Assembly (NCBI RefSeq): GCF_036345995.1
Contig: NZ_CP107796.1
Span: 5,146,001-5,210,000, forward strand
From: Streptomyces sp. NBC_00557
GTDB taxonomy: Bacteria; Actinomycetota; Actinomycetes; Streptomycetales; Streptomycetaceae
Reading direction: 5' to 3'
DNA length: 64,000 nucleotides
Below are positions 8,625-17,507 of the stretch, piece by piece. The notes under the pieces were generated by a model. The model did no database searches, was not told where the DNA came from, and saw only the letters and a program-made list of their open reading frames with translations. The number at the start of each line of letters is the position of its first letter. The stretch's first letter is position 1. Made by a program: the position numbers and the translations under genes.

Positions 8625-8664
8625 CGCCGCCGCCCGGGGCCGCCGCAGCGAGCCTGCGGACCGG

Positions 8665-8753
8665 CCGGCCGGGCGGCGGAGCGGCCGGCCCGCAAAGGCC
8701 GTGGCGGGCCTGCCGTCCGCCCGGCCGGGCGGCGGAGTGGCCGGCCTGCGAAA
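8665..8753. repeat. Pair of 32-bp imperfect direct repeats
   Basis: Two near-identical GC-rich units, 8665-8696 and 8721-8753, share CCGGCCGGGCGGCGGAG followed by a GGCCGGCC-like stretch and a short A-run. The second unit ends just before the ATG of the following gene. Each unit is internally palindromic (CCGGCC...GGCCGG) and could form hairpins in RNA. Confidence 0.7.
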
Positions 8754-8761
8754 ATGGTCCG

Positions 8762-9649
8762 ATGGGCAGGTCCAGGAACACACGGGACGCGCGGCGCACG
8801 CGCCGCGGGCCGTCCGCCGCCGAAGCCGTCGTGGAGGCGGTCGACGGCGGGCTCGCGCAACTCGTCCCCGACCCCGACCGCAGCCGGGCCTGGACCCTGC
8901 TGATCGACGGTGCCCCCCAGTCGCACGTCGACCTGGACGACCCCGGGTATCTGTCCTTCGAGTACCAGCGCCGCCTCGGCCATGTCATCGACCTCGCCGC
9001 CCCGCCCGGCCGGCCCGTGCACGCCGTGCACCTCGGCGGCGGCGCCCTCACCCTCGCCCGGTACACCGCCGCCACCCGGCCCCGGTCCACCCAGCAGGTC
9101 GTCGAGCGGGACGCGCGCCTGGTCCAACTCGTGCGCCGGGAGCTGCCGTTGGACCCCGGCGCCCGGATCCGGGTGCGCTCGGCGGACGCCCGCACGGGCC
9201 TGGCCAAGGTGCCGGACGGCTGGGCGGACCTGGTCATAGCCGACGTGTTCAGCGGCGCCCGCACCCCGGCCCACCTGACCTCCACCGAGTTCCTGGACGA
9301 GGTCCGCCGCGCCCTGAAGCCGTCCGGGGTCTACGCCGCCAACCTCGCCGACGGCCCGCCGCTGGCCCATCTGCGCGGCCAGATCGCCACCGCCGCCGCC
9401 CGGTTCGCCGAACTCGCCCTGATCGCCGACTCCGCCGTGCTGCGCGGCAAGCGCTTCGGCAACGCCGTCCTGGTCGCCTCCGACGCCCCGCTCCCCCTTC
9501 CCGAACTGACCCGCCGCGCCGCCTCCGACCCGCACCCGGCGCGGGTCGAACACGGCAGGCAGCTCAGGGACTTCACGGGCGGCGCGGCCCCCGTGACGGA
9601 CGAGGCGGCGGTGGCCTCCCCGGCCCCGCCGCCGTCGGTGTTCCGCTGA
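8762..9649 (+). CDS. Spermidine synthase-like (polyamine aminopropyltransferase fold) protein
   Basis: 295 aa. The Rossmann-type SAM-binding loop is VHLGGGALTLARY, followed by VVERDARLVQLVRREL (acidic residue binding the nucleoside) and WADLVIADVFSGARTPAHL, the D-x-F pattern of spermidine-synthase-like enzymes. An N-terminal beta region with LSFEYQRRLGHVID matches the usual substrate-side domain. Many actinobacterial members are small stand-alone proteins of unknown substrate, so true aminopropyl transfer is uncertain. No clear ribosome site precedes ATG 8762. Confidence 0.78.
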   Translation: MGRSRNTRDARRTRRGPSAAEAVVEAVDGGLAQLVPDPDRSRAWTLLIDGAPQSHVDLDDPGYLSFEYQRRLGHVIDLAAPPGRPVHAVHLGGGALTLARYTAATRPRSTQQVVERDARLVQLVRRELPLDPGARIRVRSADARTGLAKVPDGWADLVIADVFSGARTPAHLTSTEFLDEVRRALKPSGVYAANLADGPPLAHLRGQIATAAARFAELALIADSAVLRGKRFGNAVLVASDAPLPLPELTRRAASDPHPARVEHGRQLRDFTGGAAPVTDEAAVASPAPPPSVFR

Positions 9650-9673
9650 TCCGGCTGCCGTCGCCTACGGGGC

Positions 9674-10204
9674 TCAGTAGTTCCCGATCTCCACGTGCGG
9701 CGGCCCGTCGTGCCAGGTGCAGAACACCGACACCCGGTCCGTGCCCCGGGTGAACTCCACCCGGATCCAGGTCTCGGTCTTCCACACCTGCATCGACCAG
9801 CCGGTCCCCGGAGTCGCCGAGACGAGCGTGGCGTCGGCCGTGCCCAGATCGAACACGGCCCGGCCGCCGGCCGTGTCGTACGACTTGACCTGGCCGGACG
9901 CGGACGCGGAAGGAGAGGACGCGGGGGTGGGCGGGGGACTCGGAGACCGCGTGGGGGTGGCGGCCGGTGCCGTCGGGGTGCTCGACGGCCGCCGCGACGG
10001 GGACGGGTGAGGCGTCGTCGGCGAGGGCAGCGGTTTCGAGCCCTGGGCCGTGGCGCCTGCGGCCGTGACCGGCAGGGCGCGCGGCGGGTCGTACGCCGTC
10101 CCGGCCATCACCGTGTGCACGCCCCACCACGACAGCGTGACCGCCGCTCCCGTCGCGAGCAGCCACGCCAGTACGTGTACGAGTCCTCTGCGCATCCGGG
10201 CCAT
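9674..10204 (-). CDS. Hypothetical membrane-anchored or secreted protein with Pro/Ser/Thr linker
   Basis: 176 aa. An N-terminal hydrophobic segment (residues about 8-33, HVLAWLLATGAAVTLSWWGV) acts as signal or anchor. It is followed by a Pro/Ser/Thr-rich spacer (about 60-105) and a C-terminal domain of about 70 residues containing WSMQVWKTETWIRVEFTRG and VFCTWHDGPPHVEIG. The architecture suggests an extracytoplasmic domain held off the membrane by a flexible linker. Family not recognised. It is divergent from the two-component response regulator gene. Confidence 0.75.
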   Translation of the reverse strand: MARMRRGLVHVLAWLLATGAAVTLSWWGVHTVMAGTAYDPPRALPVTAAGATAQGSKPLPSPTTPHPSPSRRPSSTPTAPAATPTRSPSPPPTPASSPSASASGQVKSYDTAGGRAVFDLGTADATLVSATPGTGWSMQVWKTETWIRVEFTRGTDRVSVFCTWHDGPPHVEIGNY

Positions 10205-10292
10205 ACTGCCTCAGGGGACCGCCGTGCGCACATGCCCGGAGTTGTCCACAGGCGCCAGCCGGGTGTGGGCCGTATGGCGTACGGTGCGGCGC

Positions 10293-11012
10293 ATGGCAAG
10301 TGTGCTCGTGGTCGAGGACGACCAGTTCGTACGCTCGGCGCTCATCCGGCACCTGACCGAGGCCGCGCACACCGTGCGCAGCGTCGGTACGGCACTGGAG
10401 GCGCTGCGCGAGGTCGCCCATTTCCGGTTCGACGTGGTCATCCTGGACCTCGGACTGCCGGACCTGGACGGCTCCGAGGCGCTGAAGATGCTCCGCGGCA
10501 TCACCGACGTCCCCGTCATCATCGCCACCGCCCGGGACGACGAGTCGGAGATCGTCCGGCTGCTGAACGCCGGTGCGGACGACTACCTGACCAAGCCGTT
10601 CTCCGTGGAGCACCTCTCGGCGCGGATCGCGGCCGTGCTGCGCCGGGCCCGCTCGGCCGGCGCGGAGGCCCCGCCCTCCTCCGTGCTCCGGGTCGGCGGC
10701 CTGACCGTCGATCCGCTGCGCCGCCAGGCCGAGCTGGACGGGGCCCGCCTCGACCTCACCCGCCGCGAGTTCGACCTGCTCGCCTTCCTCGCCGGCCGGC
10801 CCGGGGTCGTCGTCCCGCGCCGGGAGCTCCTCGCCGAGGTCTGGCAGCAGTCCTACGGCGACGACCAGACCATCGACGTCCATCTGTCCTGGCTGCGCCG
10901 CAAGTTGGGGGAGACGGCCGCCCGGCCCCGTTATCTGCACACGCTCCGGGGCGTCGGCGTGAAGCTCGAACCGCCCGCGGAACCCTCGGCGGACGGGGAG
11001 CCGGCGCGATGA
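10293..11012 (+). CDS. OmpR/PhoB-family response regulator
   Basis: 239 aa. The receiver domain (1-120) has the acidic pair VVEDD, the phospho-acceptor aspartate in DVVILDLGLPDLDG, the conserved ATARDDE region and Lys in YLTKPF. The C-terminal winged helix (about 135-225) contains LDLTRREFDLLAFLAGRPG and TIDVHLSWLRRKLGE, typical of OmpR/PhoB proteins. Its TGA overlaps the ATG of the histidine kinase (ATGA), so the pair is translated together. The CBM2-GH18 chitinase gene follows; regulation of chitinase by this pair is possible but not shown. Confidence 0.93.
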   Translation: MASVLVVEDDQFVRSALIRHLTEAAHTVRSVGTALEALREVAHFRFDVVILDLGLPDLDGSEALKMLRGITDVPVIIATARDDESEIVRLLNAGADDYLTKPFSVEHLSARIAAVLRRARSAGAEAPPSSVLRVGGLTVDPLRRQAELDGARLDLTRREFDLLAFLAGRPGVVVPRRELLAEVWQQSYGDDQTIDVHLSWLRRKLGETAARPRYLHTLRGVGVKLEPPAEPSADGEPAR

Positions 11013-12394
11013 GATGGGCCCTGGTCAAGGTCTGCCTGGCGGTCACCACGATGGTCGTGGTCGCCTTCGCCGTCCCGCTCGGCCTGGTCGTCAAGGAGAT
11101 GGCCCGCGACCGGGCGTTCTCGAACGCCGAGCGGGAGGCCGCCGCGGTCGCGCCCGCGCTGTCCATCACCACCGACCGGGACGAACTGGAGCGGGTCGTG
11201 GCCTCGGCCGGCGCCGACTCCGGGATGGCCGTCCACCTGCCCGCCGACGGCGGCCGGTCCGCGCTCGACATCGGCCGGCAGCGCGCCGCCGACCGCGACA
11301 TCCAGGCCGTACGGAGAATGGGCCGGGCCTCCACGACCACGGTGGCCGGCGGCTCCACCCTGCTCCAGCCGGTCGCGCTCGGCTCCGGCGACATCGCCGT
11401 CGTGGAGGTCTACGTCCCCGAGTCCGAGGTGACCAACGGCGTCGGCACGGCCTGGGCGGTCCTCGCGGCCGTCGGCCTCGCCCTGATCGTCGGCTCGGTC
11501 GCCGTCGCCGACCGGCTCGGGGTGCGCATGGTGCGGCCCGCCCAGCGGCTGGTCGAAGGCGCGCACGAACTGGGCGAGGGCAAGCTGGGCGCCCGGGTGC
11601 CGGAGGACGGGCCCACCGAACTCCGCCTCGCCGCAGTAGCGTTCAACTCCATGGCCGACCAGGTCGTCCAGCTCCTCGCCAACGAGAGGGAACTGGCGGC
11701 CGACCTCTCGCACCGGCTGCGCACCCCGCTCACCGTGCTGCGGCTCAACGCGGCCTCGCTGGGCGGCGGACCGGCCGCCGAGCAGACCCGGGCCGCCGTC
11801 GCCCAGCTGGAGCGCGAGGTCGACACCATCATCCGCACGGCCCGCGAGGCCAAACCGCAGACGGCCGCTCCCGGGCCCGGCGCCGGCTGCGACGCGGCCG
11901 AAGTGGTGCGTGAGCGCATGGAGTTCTGGTCCGCGCTCGCCGAGGACGAGGGCCGCAAGTGGCGGGTGGCCGGAGTGGAGCGGCCGGTGCGGATACCCGT
12001 GGCCCGCGCCGACCTGGCCGCCGCGCTCGACGCCCTGCTCGGCAACGTGTTCCGGCACACCGCCGAGGGCACCGCCTTCGCGGTGGACGTGCACAACGCC
12101 GAGGACGCGGTGATCGTGCTGGTCTCCGACGCGGGCCCCGGCATACCGGACCCGGAGGCGGCGATGGCCCGTGGCCGCGGCTCCGGCGCCGCCGGCTCCA
12201 CCGGCCTCGGCCTCGACATCGTGCGCCGGCTCGCCGAGTCCACCGGCGGCGACGTCCGCATCGGCTCCTCGGTGCTGGGCGGCACCGAGGTGCGGATCTG
12301 GTTCCAGCTCGACGGCCGCAAACCGGCCGGGCGGGGACACCGGACGCGCCGTCGCCGGCCGCGCAAACCGGTCGCGACTGGTCTCGACCATTAA
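11009..12394 (+). CDS. Sensor histidine kinase
   Basis: 461 aa. Two membrane segments (about 8-28 and 147-168) flank a roughly 120-residue extracytoplasmic sensor region. A HAMP-like linker (RLGVRMVRPAQRLVEGAHEL) leads to the H-box LSHRLRTPLTVLR. The ATPase domain shows N (LGNVFRHT), G1 (DAGPGIP) and G2 (STGLGLDIVRRLAE) boxes. The C-terminus ends in an Arg-rich tail. It is coupled to the upstream response regulator by a 4-base overlap. The signal is unknown. The stop codon overlaps a DasR-type operator serving the next gene. Confidence 0.93.
   Translation: MRWALVKVCLAVTTMVVVAFAVPLGLVVKEMARDRAFSNAEREAAAVAPALSITTDRDELERVVASAGADSGMAVHLPADGGRSALDIGRQRAADRDIQAVRRMGRASTTTVAGGSTLLQPVALGSGDIAVVEVYVPESEVTNGVGTAWAVLAAVGLALIVGSVAVADRLGVRMVRPAQRLVEGAHELGEGKLGARVPEDGPTELRLAAVAFNSMADQVVQLLANERELAADLSHRLRTPLTVLRLNAASLGGGPAAEQTRAAVAQLEREVDTIIRTAREAKPQTAAPGPGAGCDAAEVVRERMEFWSALAEDEGRKWRVAGVERPVRIPVARADLAAALDALLGNVFRHTAEGTAFAVDVHNAEDAVIVLVSDAGPGIPDPEAAMARGRGSGAAGSTGLGLDIVRRLAESTGGDVRIGSSVLGGTEVRIWFQLDGRKPAGRGHRTRRRRPRKPVATGLDH
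12377..12392. promoter_or_regulatory. DasR-responsive element (dre)-like site before the chitinase
   Basis: ACTGGTCTCGACCATT matches the dre consensus as I recall it (A-S-TGGTCTAGACCA-S-T) at 14 of 16 positions and has the perfect arms TGGTC/GACCA. It sits across the kinase stop codon, 135 bases before the chitinase ATG. DasR is the GlcNAc-responsive GntR repressor of chitin genes in streptomycetes. Confidence 0.7.
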
Positions 12395-12526
12395 TCGTCC
12401 CCGATCCCTTCCTTAAGCGAACCCTAAGGTCTGCAATCACCGTCCCGATCAGGCCATTTGCCCGATTCCACATCGCTAGCGTGCTGCCGCACCCCACCCC
12501 CCTGAACAGCGAAGGCAGGCACGCGC

Positions 12527-13981
12527 ATGACCACGCACCGGCGCAGGATCAGCGGCAGGAACAAGGCGATCGGCTCTCTCGTGGCCGCGGCCGTGGTCGG
12601 CGGCGGCGCTCTCGTGCTCACCGGCACCGCCAACGCGGCCGGCGTGAACGCCGCGTACACCAAGACCAGCGACTGGTCGACCGGCTACACCGCGCAGTAC
12701 GTCGTCACCAACAACAGCGGCCAGGCCGAGAAGACCTGGACCCTGGAGTTCGACCTCCCGGCGGGCGCCAGGCTCAGCTCCCTGTGGAACGGCGAGTCGA
12801 GCGTCAGCGGCTCGCACGTCACGGTGAAGCCCGCGAAGTGGGACACCGACGGCCTCGCTCCCGGCAAGTCGGTGACCGTCGGCTTCGTGGTCGACGGCAA
12901 GGGCGACCCGACCGGCTGTCGTATCGACGACGCCCAGTGCTCCGCGGACGGCGGCGCCACCCCGGAGCCCAGCGGCCGCCCCACGCAGTCCCCGTCGCCC
13001 ACCGCCACTCCCACCGCCACGCCCACCCCGACCAAGAGCAGCACTCCGACGCCGACCGCCTCCCAGACCACCGGCAGCGGCACCACCGCCTCCGCCGGCT
13101 TCGCCCCGTACGTCGACACCTCGCTCTACCCGGCCTTCGACCTGGTCGGCGCAGCCGACGCGACCGGCGTGAAGAACTACAACCTCGCCTTCGTCACCGA
13201 CGGCGGCGGCTGCACCCCCAAGTGGGGCGGCGTGACCGACCTGACCAGCGACGCGGTGGCCGCGCAGATCGGCTCGCTGCGCGCCAAGGGCGGTGACGTG
13301 AGGGTCTCCTTCGGCGGCGCCTCCGGCTCCGAACTGGCCACCACCTGCTCCTCGGCGGACGCCCTGGCGGCGGCCTACGGCAAGGCGATCGACGCGTTCA
13401 AGCTGACCAAGGTCGACTTCGACGTCGAGGGCGGCGCGCTGCCCAACACCGCCGCCAACACCCGCCGCGCCCAGGCCATAGCCAAGCTCCAGCAGCAGCA
13501 CCCCGGCCTGGACGTCTCCTTCACCCTCCCGGTGCTGCCGCAGGGCCTCACCCAGGACGGGGTGAACCTGCTGTCCGACGCCAAGTCCAACGGCGTGAAG
13601 ATCGGCGCCGTCAACATCATGGCGATGGATTACGGCCCCTCGTTCAACGGCGACATGGGCGACCTGGCCGAGCAGGCCGCGACCGCGACCCAGGCCCAGG
13701 TCAAGAGCGTGCTCGGACTGTCCGACTCCGCCGCCTGGAAGACCGTCGCCGTCACCCCGATGATCGGCGTCAACGACGTCTCCTCCGAGGTGTTCAAGGT
13801 GGACGACGCCACCCAGCTGGTGAACTTCGCCAAGTCCAAGGGCCTCGGCGGGCTGTCGATGTGGTCCGCCGCCCGCGACAGGCAGTGCGACGGCGGTGCG
13901 AAGAACTCCGCCGACCCCACCTGCAGCTCGATCCTCCAGGACAAGTTCGCCTTCTCGAAGGCGTTCGGCGCGTTCAACTGA
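12527..13981 (+). CDS. Secreted chitinase: CBM2 plus GH18 catalytic domain
   Basis: 484 aa. A signal peptide (about 1-37, cleavage after TANA) is followed by a CBM2-type carbohydrate-binding module (about 38-137, with WSTGY, VTNNSG, WNG and C-terminal cysteines). A Pro/Thr/Ser linker (about 145-190) leads to a family 18 hydrolase domain. The catalytic segment VDFDVEGG places the acid/base Glu at residue 301, and MAMDYGPSF matches the conserved downstream M-x-M-D-Y strand. It hydrolyses chitin outside the cell. A dre-like site upstream argues for DasR/GlcNAc control, and the upstream two-component pair may add regulation. Confidence 0.9.
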   Translation: MTTHRRRISGRNKAIGSLVAAAVVGGGALVLTGTANAAGVNAAYTKTSDWSTGYTAQYVVTNNSGQAEKTWTLEFDLPAGARLSSLWNGESSVSGSHVTVKPAKWDTDGLAPGKSVTVGFVVDGKGDPTGCRIDDAQCSADGGATPEPSGRPTQSPSPTATPTATPTPTKSSTPTPTASQTTGSGTTASAGFAPYVDTSLYPAFDLVGAADATGVKNYNLAFVTDGGGCTPKWGGVTDLTSDAVAAQIGSLRAKGGDVRVSFGGASGSELATTCSSADALAAAYGKAIDAFKLTKVDFDVEGGALPNTAANTRRAQAIAKLQQQHPGLDVSFTLPVLPQGLTQDGVNLLSDAKSNGVKIGAVNIMAMDYGPSFNGDMGDLAEQAATATQAQVKSVLGLSDSAAWKTVAVTPMIGVNDVSSEVFKVDDATQLVNFAKSKGLGGLSMWSAARDRQCDGGAKNSADPTCSSILQDKFAFSKAFGAFN

Positions 13982-13996
13982 CGCACCCACGACGGA

Positions 13997-14030
13997 GGGG
14001 CGCGGCATTCCGGGGGGATTGCCGCGCCCC
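13997..14030. terminator. Bidirectional hairpin between chitinase and bglC
   Basis: Perfect 11-bp arms (GGGGCGCGGCA at 13997-14007, TGCCGCGCCCC at 14020-14030) with a 12-base loop lie between two convergent genes. There is no strong U-tract, as is usual in Streptomyces. Confidence 0.8.
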
Positions 14031-14041
14031 TTCCCGGCGTC

Positions 14042-15472
14042 TCAGGCCGCGGTCTCCACCGGAGGCAGCGTCCCCGTCCGCGCCACCTCGGCGTACCAGC
14101 GCGCGCTCGACTTCGGCGTCCGTTCCAGCGTCGCGTAGTCCACGTACACCGCGCCGAACCGCTTGCCGTAGCCGTACGCCCACTCGAAGTTGTCCATCAG
14201 GGACCACAGGTAGTAGCCGCGGACGTCGGCGCCGTCGGCGATGGCGCGCCGGACCTCCGCGAGATGGCCGTGCAGATAGGCGATGCGCTCCGGGTCGTGG
14301 ACGCGGCCGTCGGGGTCGGGCTTGTCGTCGTAGGCCGCGCCGTTCTCGGTGATGTAGAGGGGCAGGCCGGGGGCCTCGCGGGTGTAGCGCTGGATCAGGT
14401 CGTACAGGCCCGTCGGATCGATCGTCCAGCCCATCTCCGTGCGCTCGCCGGGCGTCTGGTGGAAGACCACGTCGTCGGCGCCCGGCCAGGGGGAGTGTTC
14501 GCTGGCGCCGTGGCCGTCCGCCCGCGGGCCCCTGACCTCTCCGGAGGCGGCCGACACCAGCGCCGGGGTGTAGTAGTTCAGGCCGAGGGCGTCCAGCGGG
14601 ACGTTGATCGTGCGCAGGTCGCCGTCGAGGACGTACGACCAGTCGGTGATCGAGGACGTGGCCTCGAGCAGCGACGCGGGGTAGGCGCCGCGCAGCATCG
14701 GGCCGTGGAAGACGCCGTTGGCCAGGTCGTCGATCCGGCGGGCCGCGGCCAGGTCGGCCGGGTCCTGCGAAAGCGGCCGTACCACCGAGGAGTTGAGGCT
14801 GATCGCGACCTCGTTGCGGGCCGGCATCACCGAGCGCAGGGCGGACGCCGCGAGGCCGTGCGCCAGGTTGAGGTGGTGGGCTGCGCGCAGGGAGGCCGCC
14901 GGGTCGGTGCGGCCGGGGGCGTGCACACCGGAGCCGTAGCCCAGGAAGGCGCTGCACCAGGGCTCGTTGAGGGTGATCCACTGCTCCACCCGGTCGCCGA
15001 GCGCCGCACCGACCAGCTCGGCGTACTCGGCGAACCGGTGGGCGGTGTCCCGCTGCGGCCAGCCGCCCGCGTCCTCCAGTTCCTGGGGCAGGTCCCAGTG
15101 GTAGAGGGTGAGCGCGGGCTTGATGCCGTGGGCGAGGAGCTCGTCCACCAGCCGGCGGTAGAAGTCCAGGCCGCGCTGGACCGCGGGTCCCCGGCCGGTG
15201 GGCTGCACCCGGGACCAGGAGACCGAGAAGCGGTACGCGGTCAGGCCCAGCTCCGCCATCAGCGCCACGTCGTCGCGGTAGCGGTGGTAGTGGTCGACAG
15301 CGATGTCACCGGTGTCGCCGCCGGCCGTCTTGCCCGGGGTGTGGCTGAAGGTGTCCCAGATCGAGGGGGTGCGGCCGTCCTCCCGCACCGCCCCCTCGAT
15401 CTGGTAGGCCGAGGTCGCGGCGCCCCAGAGGAAGGCGGGAGGAAAGGTCACGGAGGTGGCGGGTTCAGGCAT
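14042..15472 (-). CDS. bglC: Family 1 beta-glucosidase (cellobiose hydrolysis)
   Basis: 476 aa. The GH1 signatures are complete: [14 protein letters not shown] near the N-terminus, acid/base Glu170 in TLNEP and nucleophile Glu376 in ITENG, then [13 protein letters not shown] near the end. There is no signal peptide, so it acts in the cytoplasm on imported cellobiose or cellotriose. It lies downstream of cebEFG on the same strand with a 131-base gap and its own CebR box covering the ATG, matching the cebR-cebEFG-bglC arrangement known in streptomycetes. Glucose release by this enzyme feeds catabolism and relieves CebR induction. Confidence 0.92.
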   Translation of the reverse strand: MPEPATSVTFPPAFLWGAATSAYQIEGAVREDGRTPSIWDTFSHTPGKTAGGDTGDIAVDHYHRYRDDVALMAELGLTAYRFSVSWSRVQPTGRGPAVQRGLDFYRRLVDELLAHGIKPALTLYHWDLPQELEDAGGWPQRDTAHRFAEYAELVGAALGDRVEQWITLNEPWCSAFLGYGSGVHAPGRTDPAASLRAAHHLNLAHGLAASALRSVMPARNEVAISLNSSVVRPLSQDPADLAAARRIDDLANGVFHGPMLRGAYPASLLEATSSITDWSYVLDGDLRTINVPLDALGLNYYTPALVSAASGEVRGPRADGHGASEHSPWPGADDVVFHQTPGERTEMGWTIDPTGLYDLIQRYTREAPGLPLYITENGAAYDDKPDPDGRVHDPERIAYLHGHLAEVRRAIADGADVRGYYLWSLMDNFEWAYGYGKRFGAVYVDYATLERTPKSSARWYAEVARTGTLPPVETAA

Positions 15473-15485
15473 GGAAGCGCTCCCA
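15472..15485. promoter_or_regulatory. CebR operator overlapping the bglC start
   Basis: On the minus strand this reads TGGGAGCGCTTCCA, one mismatch from the CebR box TGGGAGCGCTCCCA. It abuts the ATG (15472-15470), so its GGGAG also forms part of the ribosome binding site. Binding here would block bglC initiation directly. Confidence 0.8.
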
Positions 15486-15603
15486 TTGGGGTCGTAGGAG
15501 ACCTGGTGCGGCAGGTGCGGAACAGAAGAGGGGGAAGGGGCCGGGGCGGCGGTGGCCCGGCCCCCGGGCGGAAGGACCGCCGGCGAAGCCGTCGGGGGCG
15601 CCG

Positions 15604-16485
15604 TCAGCCCTTGATCGCGCCCTGCATGATCCCGCCCACGATCTGCTTGCCGAACAGGACGAAGGCGATCAGCAGCGGCAGGGTGCCCAGCAGGGCGCCG
15701 GCCATGATCACCGCCTGGTCCGGGACGTACCCGGTGCCGAGCGAGTTCAGGGCCACCTGCACCGTCGGGTTCTGCTGGTTCAGGGCGATGATCGGCCAGA
15801 GGAAGTCGTTCCAGGCGAACACGAACGTCAGCAGGCCGAGGACGGCCATGGCCGGGCGCGCCGCGGGGAAGACCACGTGCCAGACGATCCGGATGCTGCT
15901 CGCCCCGTCCACCCGGGCCGCCTCGATCAGCTCCGTCGGCAGCGCCTGCACCAGGTACTGGCGCATGAAGAAGGTGCCGAAGGCGGTGACGAGACTCGGC
16001 AGGATCACCGTCTGCAGCTGGTTGGACCAGCCGAGGTCGGACATCCACAGGTACAGCGGTACGACGGCCAGCTGCGGCGGGATCATCATCGTGCCGATGG
16101 TCAGCAGCAACAGCAGGCTGGAGAAGCGGAACCGCAGCTTGGCGAAGGCGAACCCGGCCAGCGTGGAGAACAGCACCGTGCTCACCGTGATCGTGCCCGC
16201 CACGATCACCGAGTTGAACATCGCGGTCCCGAGACCCGCCTGGTCCCAGGCCGTCTGCAGGTTCGTGAACAGATTGCCGCCGAACCACAGCGGCGGCGGG
16301 GTCTCGGCCAACCGCCGGTCGGTGCGGGACGCGGCGACCGCCGTCCACACCAGCGGGGCGAGCGAGACCAGCGCGAAGACGGTGAGCACGACGTAGGCCA
16401 CCGGGCCCGCGTGCAGCTGCTTGCCGGCGCCCATCACCCGGCGACGGCCGGCCTTCCGGGGCAGGGTGAGTTCAGTGGTCGTCAT
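15604..16485 (-). CDS. cebG: Cellobiose/cellotriose ABC transporter permease (MalG type)
   Basis: 293-aa integral membrane protein with six hydrophobic segments. The EAA loop is [20 protein letters not shown], which docks to the ATPase subunit. Its ATG at 16485 overlaps the cebF stop by 4 bases (ATGA). Gene order cebE-cebF-cebG and the CebR boxes identify it as the second permease of the cello-oligosaccharide importer. No ATPase gene lies in the cluster; in streptomycetes the shared ATPase MsiK, encoded elsewhere, energises this transporter (family knowledge). Confidence 0.9.
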   Translation of the reverse strand: MTTTELTLPRKAGRRRVMGAGKQLHAGPVAYVVLTVFALVSLAPLVWTAVAASRTDRRLAETPPPLWFGGNLFTNLQTAWDQAGLGTAMFNSVIVAGTITVSTVLFSTLAGFAFAKLRFRFSSLLLLLTIGTMMIPPQLAVVPLYLWMSDLGWSNQLQTVILPSLVTAFGTFFMRQYLVQALPTELIEAARVDGASSIRIVWHVVFPAARPAMAVLGLLTFVFAWNDFLWPIIALNQQNPTVQVALNSLGTGYVPDQAVIMAGALLGTLPLLIAFVLFGKQIVGGIMQGAIKG

Positions 16486-17507
16486 TGGGACTTCCTCAGC
16501 CGTCGGGTGAGCAGCAGATTGACCGCGGCGATGATCAGCAGGACCAGGAACATCGACCAGGCGATCGCGGACGCCTTGCCGAGATTGCCGATGATCCAGC
16601 CCTGGTCGTACATGTACAGGCCGAGCGTCTGGTACTGGTGCTCGGAGCCGCCCTTGGACCCGCTCACCCCGCCGAACAGCAGCGGCTCGCCGAAGAGCTG
16701 GGTCGCGCCGATCGTGGAGACCACGACCGTGAACAGGATCGTCGGGCGCAGCTGCGGGATGGTCACGTGCCGGAACTGCTGCCAGCGGTTGGCGCCGTCG
16801 ATCGCCGCCGACTCGTACAGATCGGTCGGGATCGCCTGCATGGCGGCCAGGTAGATCAGCGCGTTGTACCCCGTCCACCGCCAGATCACGATCGAGGACA
16901 CCGCGAACTGCGAACCCCAGTCGGACTCACGCCAGTTGATCGGGTTCACCCCGAAGAAGTGCAGGATCCAGTTGACCATGCCGCCGTCCCACGAGTACAG
17001 CAGCGTGAACACCAGGGTCGCCGCGGCCACCGAGGTGGCGTACGGGGTGAGCATCACCACACGCCAGACGGTGGAACCGCGCAGCTTGTAGTTCAGCAGG
17101 TGCGCCAGCCCGATCGCGGCCAGCAGCTGCGGCACGGTCGAGATGACACCGATGGTCAGGGTGTTCTTCAGCGCGTTCCAGAAGAAGTCCGAGGACCACA
17201 GGTTCTTGTAGTTGTCCAGGCCCGCCCAGGTCTGGTGGTCCAGGGCCGACAGCTGCACGTTGTGCAGCGAGTACCAGGCCGTGTACAGCAGCGGGACCAG
17301 GGTGAAGGCGCCGAACAGGATGAAGAAGGGGGACACGAACGCGTACGGCGACGCCTTCATGTCCCAGCGGTACAGCCGGCTGCGCCAGGAGTCGGGGCCC
17401 GCCGGGGTACCGCGACCGTGAGCGCCCCGGGCCGCGCCCGGCGGAGTGCCGGGCGCGGCGTCGGCGCTCGCCGCGGGGTGCGCGAGAGCCTGCTTGGAGC
17501 TGGTCAC
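16482..17507 (-). CDS. cebF: Cellobiose/cellotriose ABC transporter permease (MalF type)
   Basis: 341 aa. A hydrophilic 45-residue N-terminus (Ala/Pro/Gly-rich) precedes six transmembrane segments. The EAA loop is ESAAIDGANRWQQFRHVTIP. GTG at 17507 overlaps the cebE TGA (GTGA). It forms the membrane channel with CebG, receiving sugar from the CebE lipoprotein. Co-transcribed with both neighbours. Confidence 0.9.
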   Translation of the reverse strand: MTSSKQALAHPAASADAAPGTPPGAARGAHGRGTPAGPDSWRSRLYRWDMKASPYAFVSPFFILFGAFTLVPLLYTAWYSLHNVQLSALDHQTWAGLDNYKNLWSSDFFWNALKNTLTIGVISTVPQLLAAIGLAHLLNYKLRGSTVWRVVMLTPYATSVAAATLVFTLLYSWDGGMVNWILHFFGVNPINWRESDWGSQFAVSSIVIWRWTGYNALIYLAAMQAIPTDLYESAAIDGANRWQQFRHVTIPQLRPTILFTVVVSTIGATQLFGEPLLFGGVSGSKGGSEHQYQTLGLYMYDQGWIIGNLGKASAIAWSMFLVLLIIAAVNLLLTRRLRKSQ

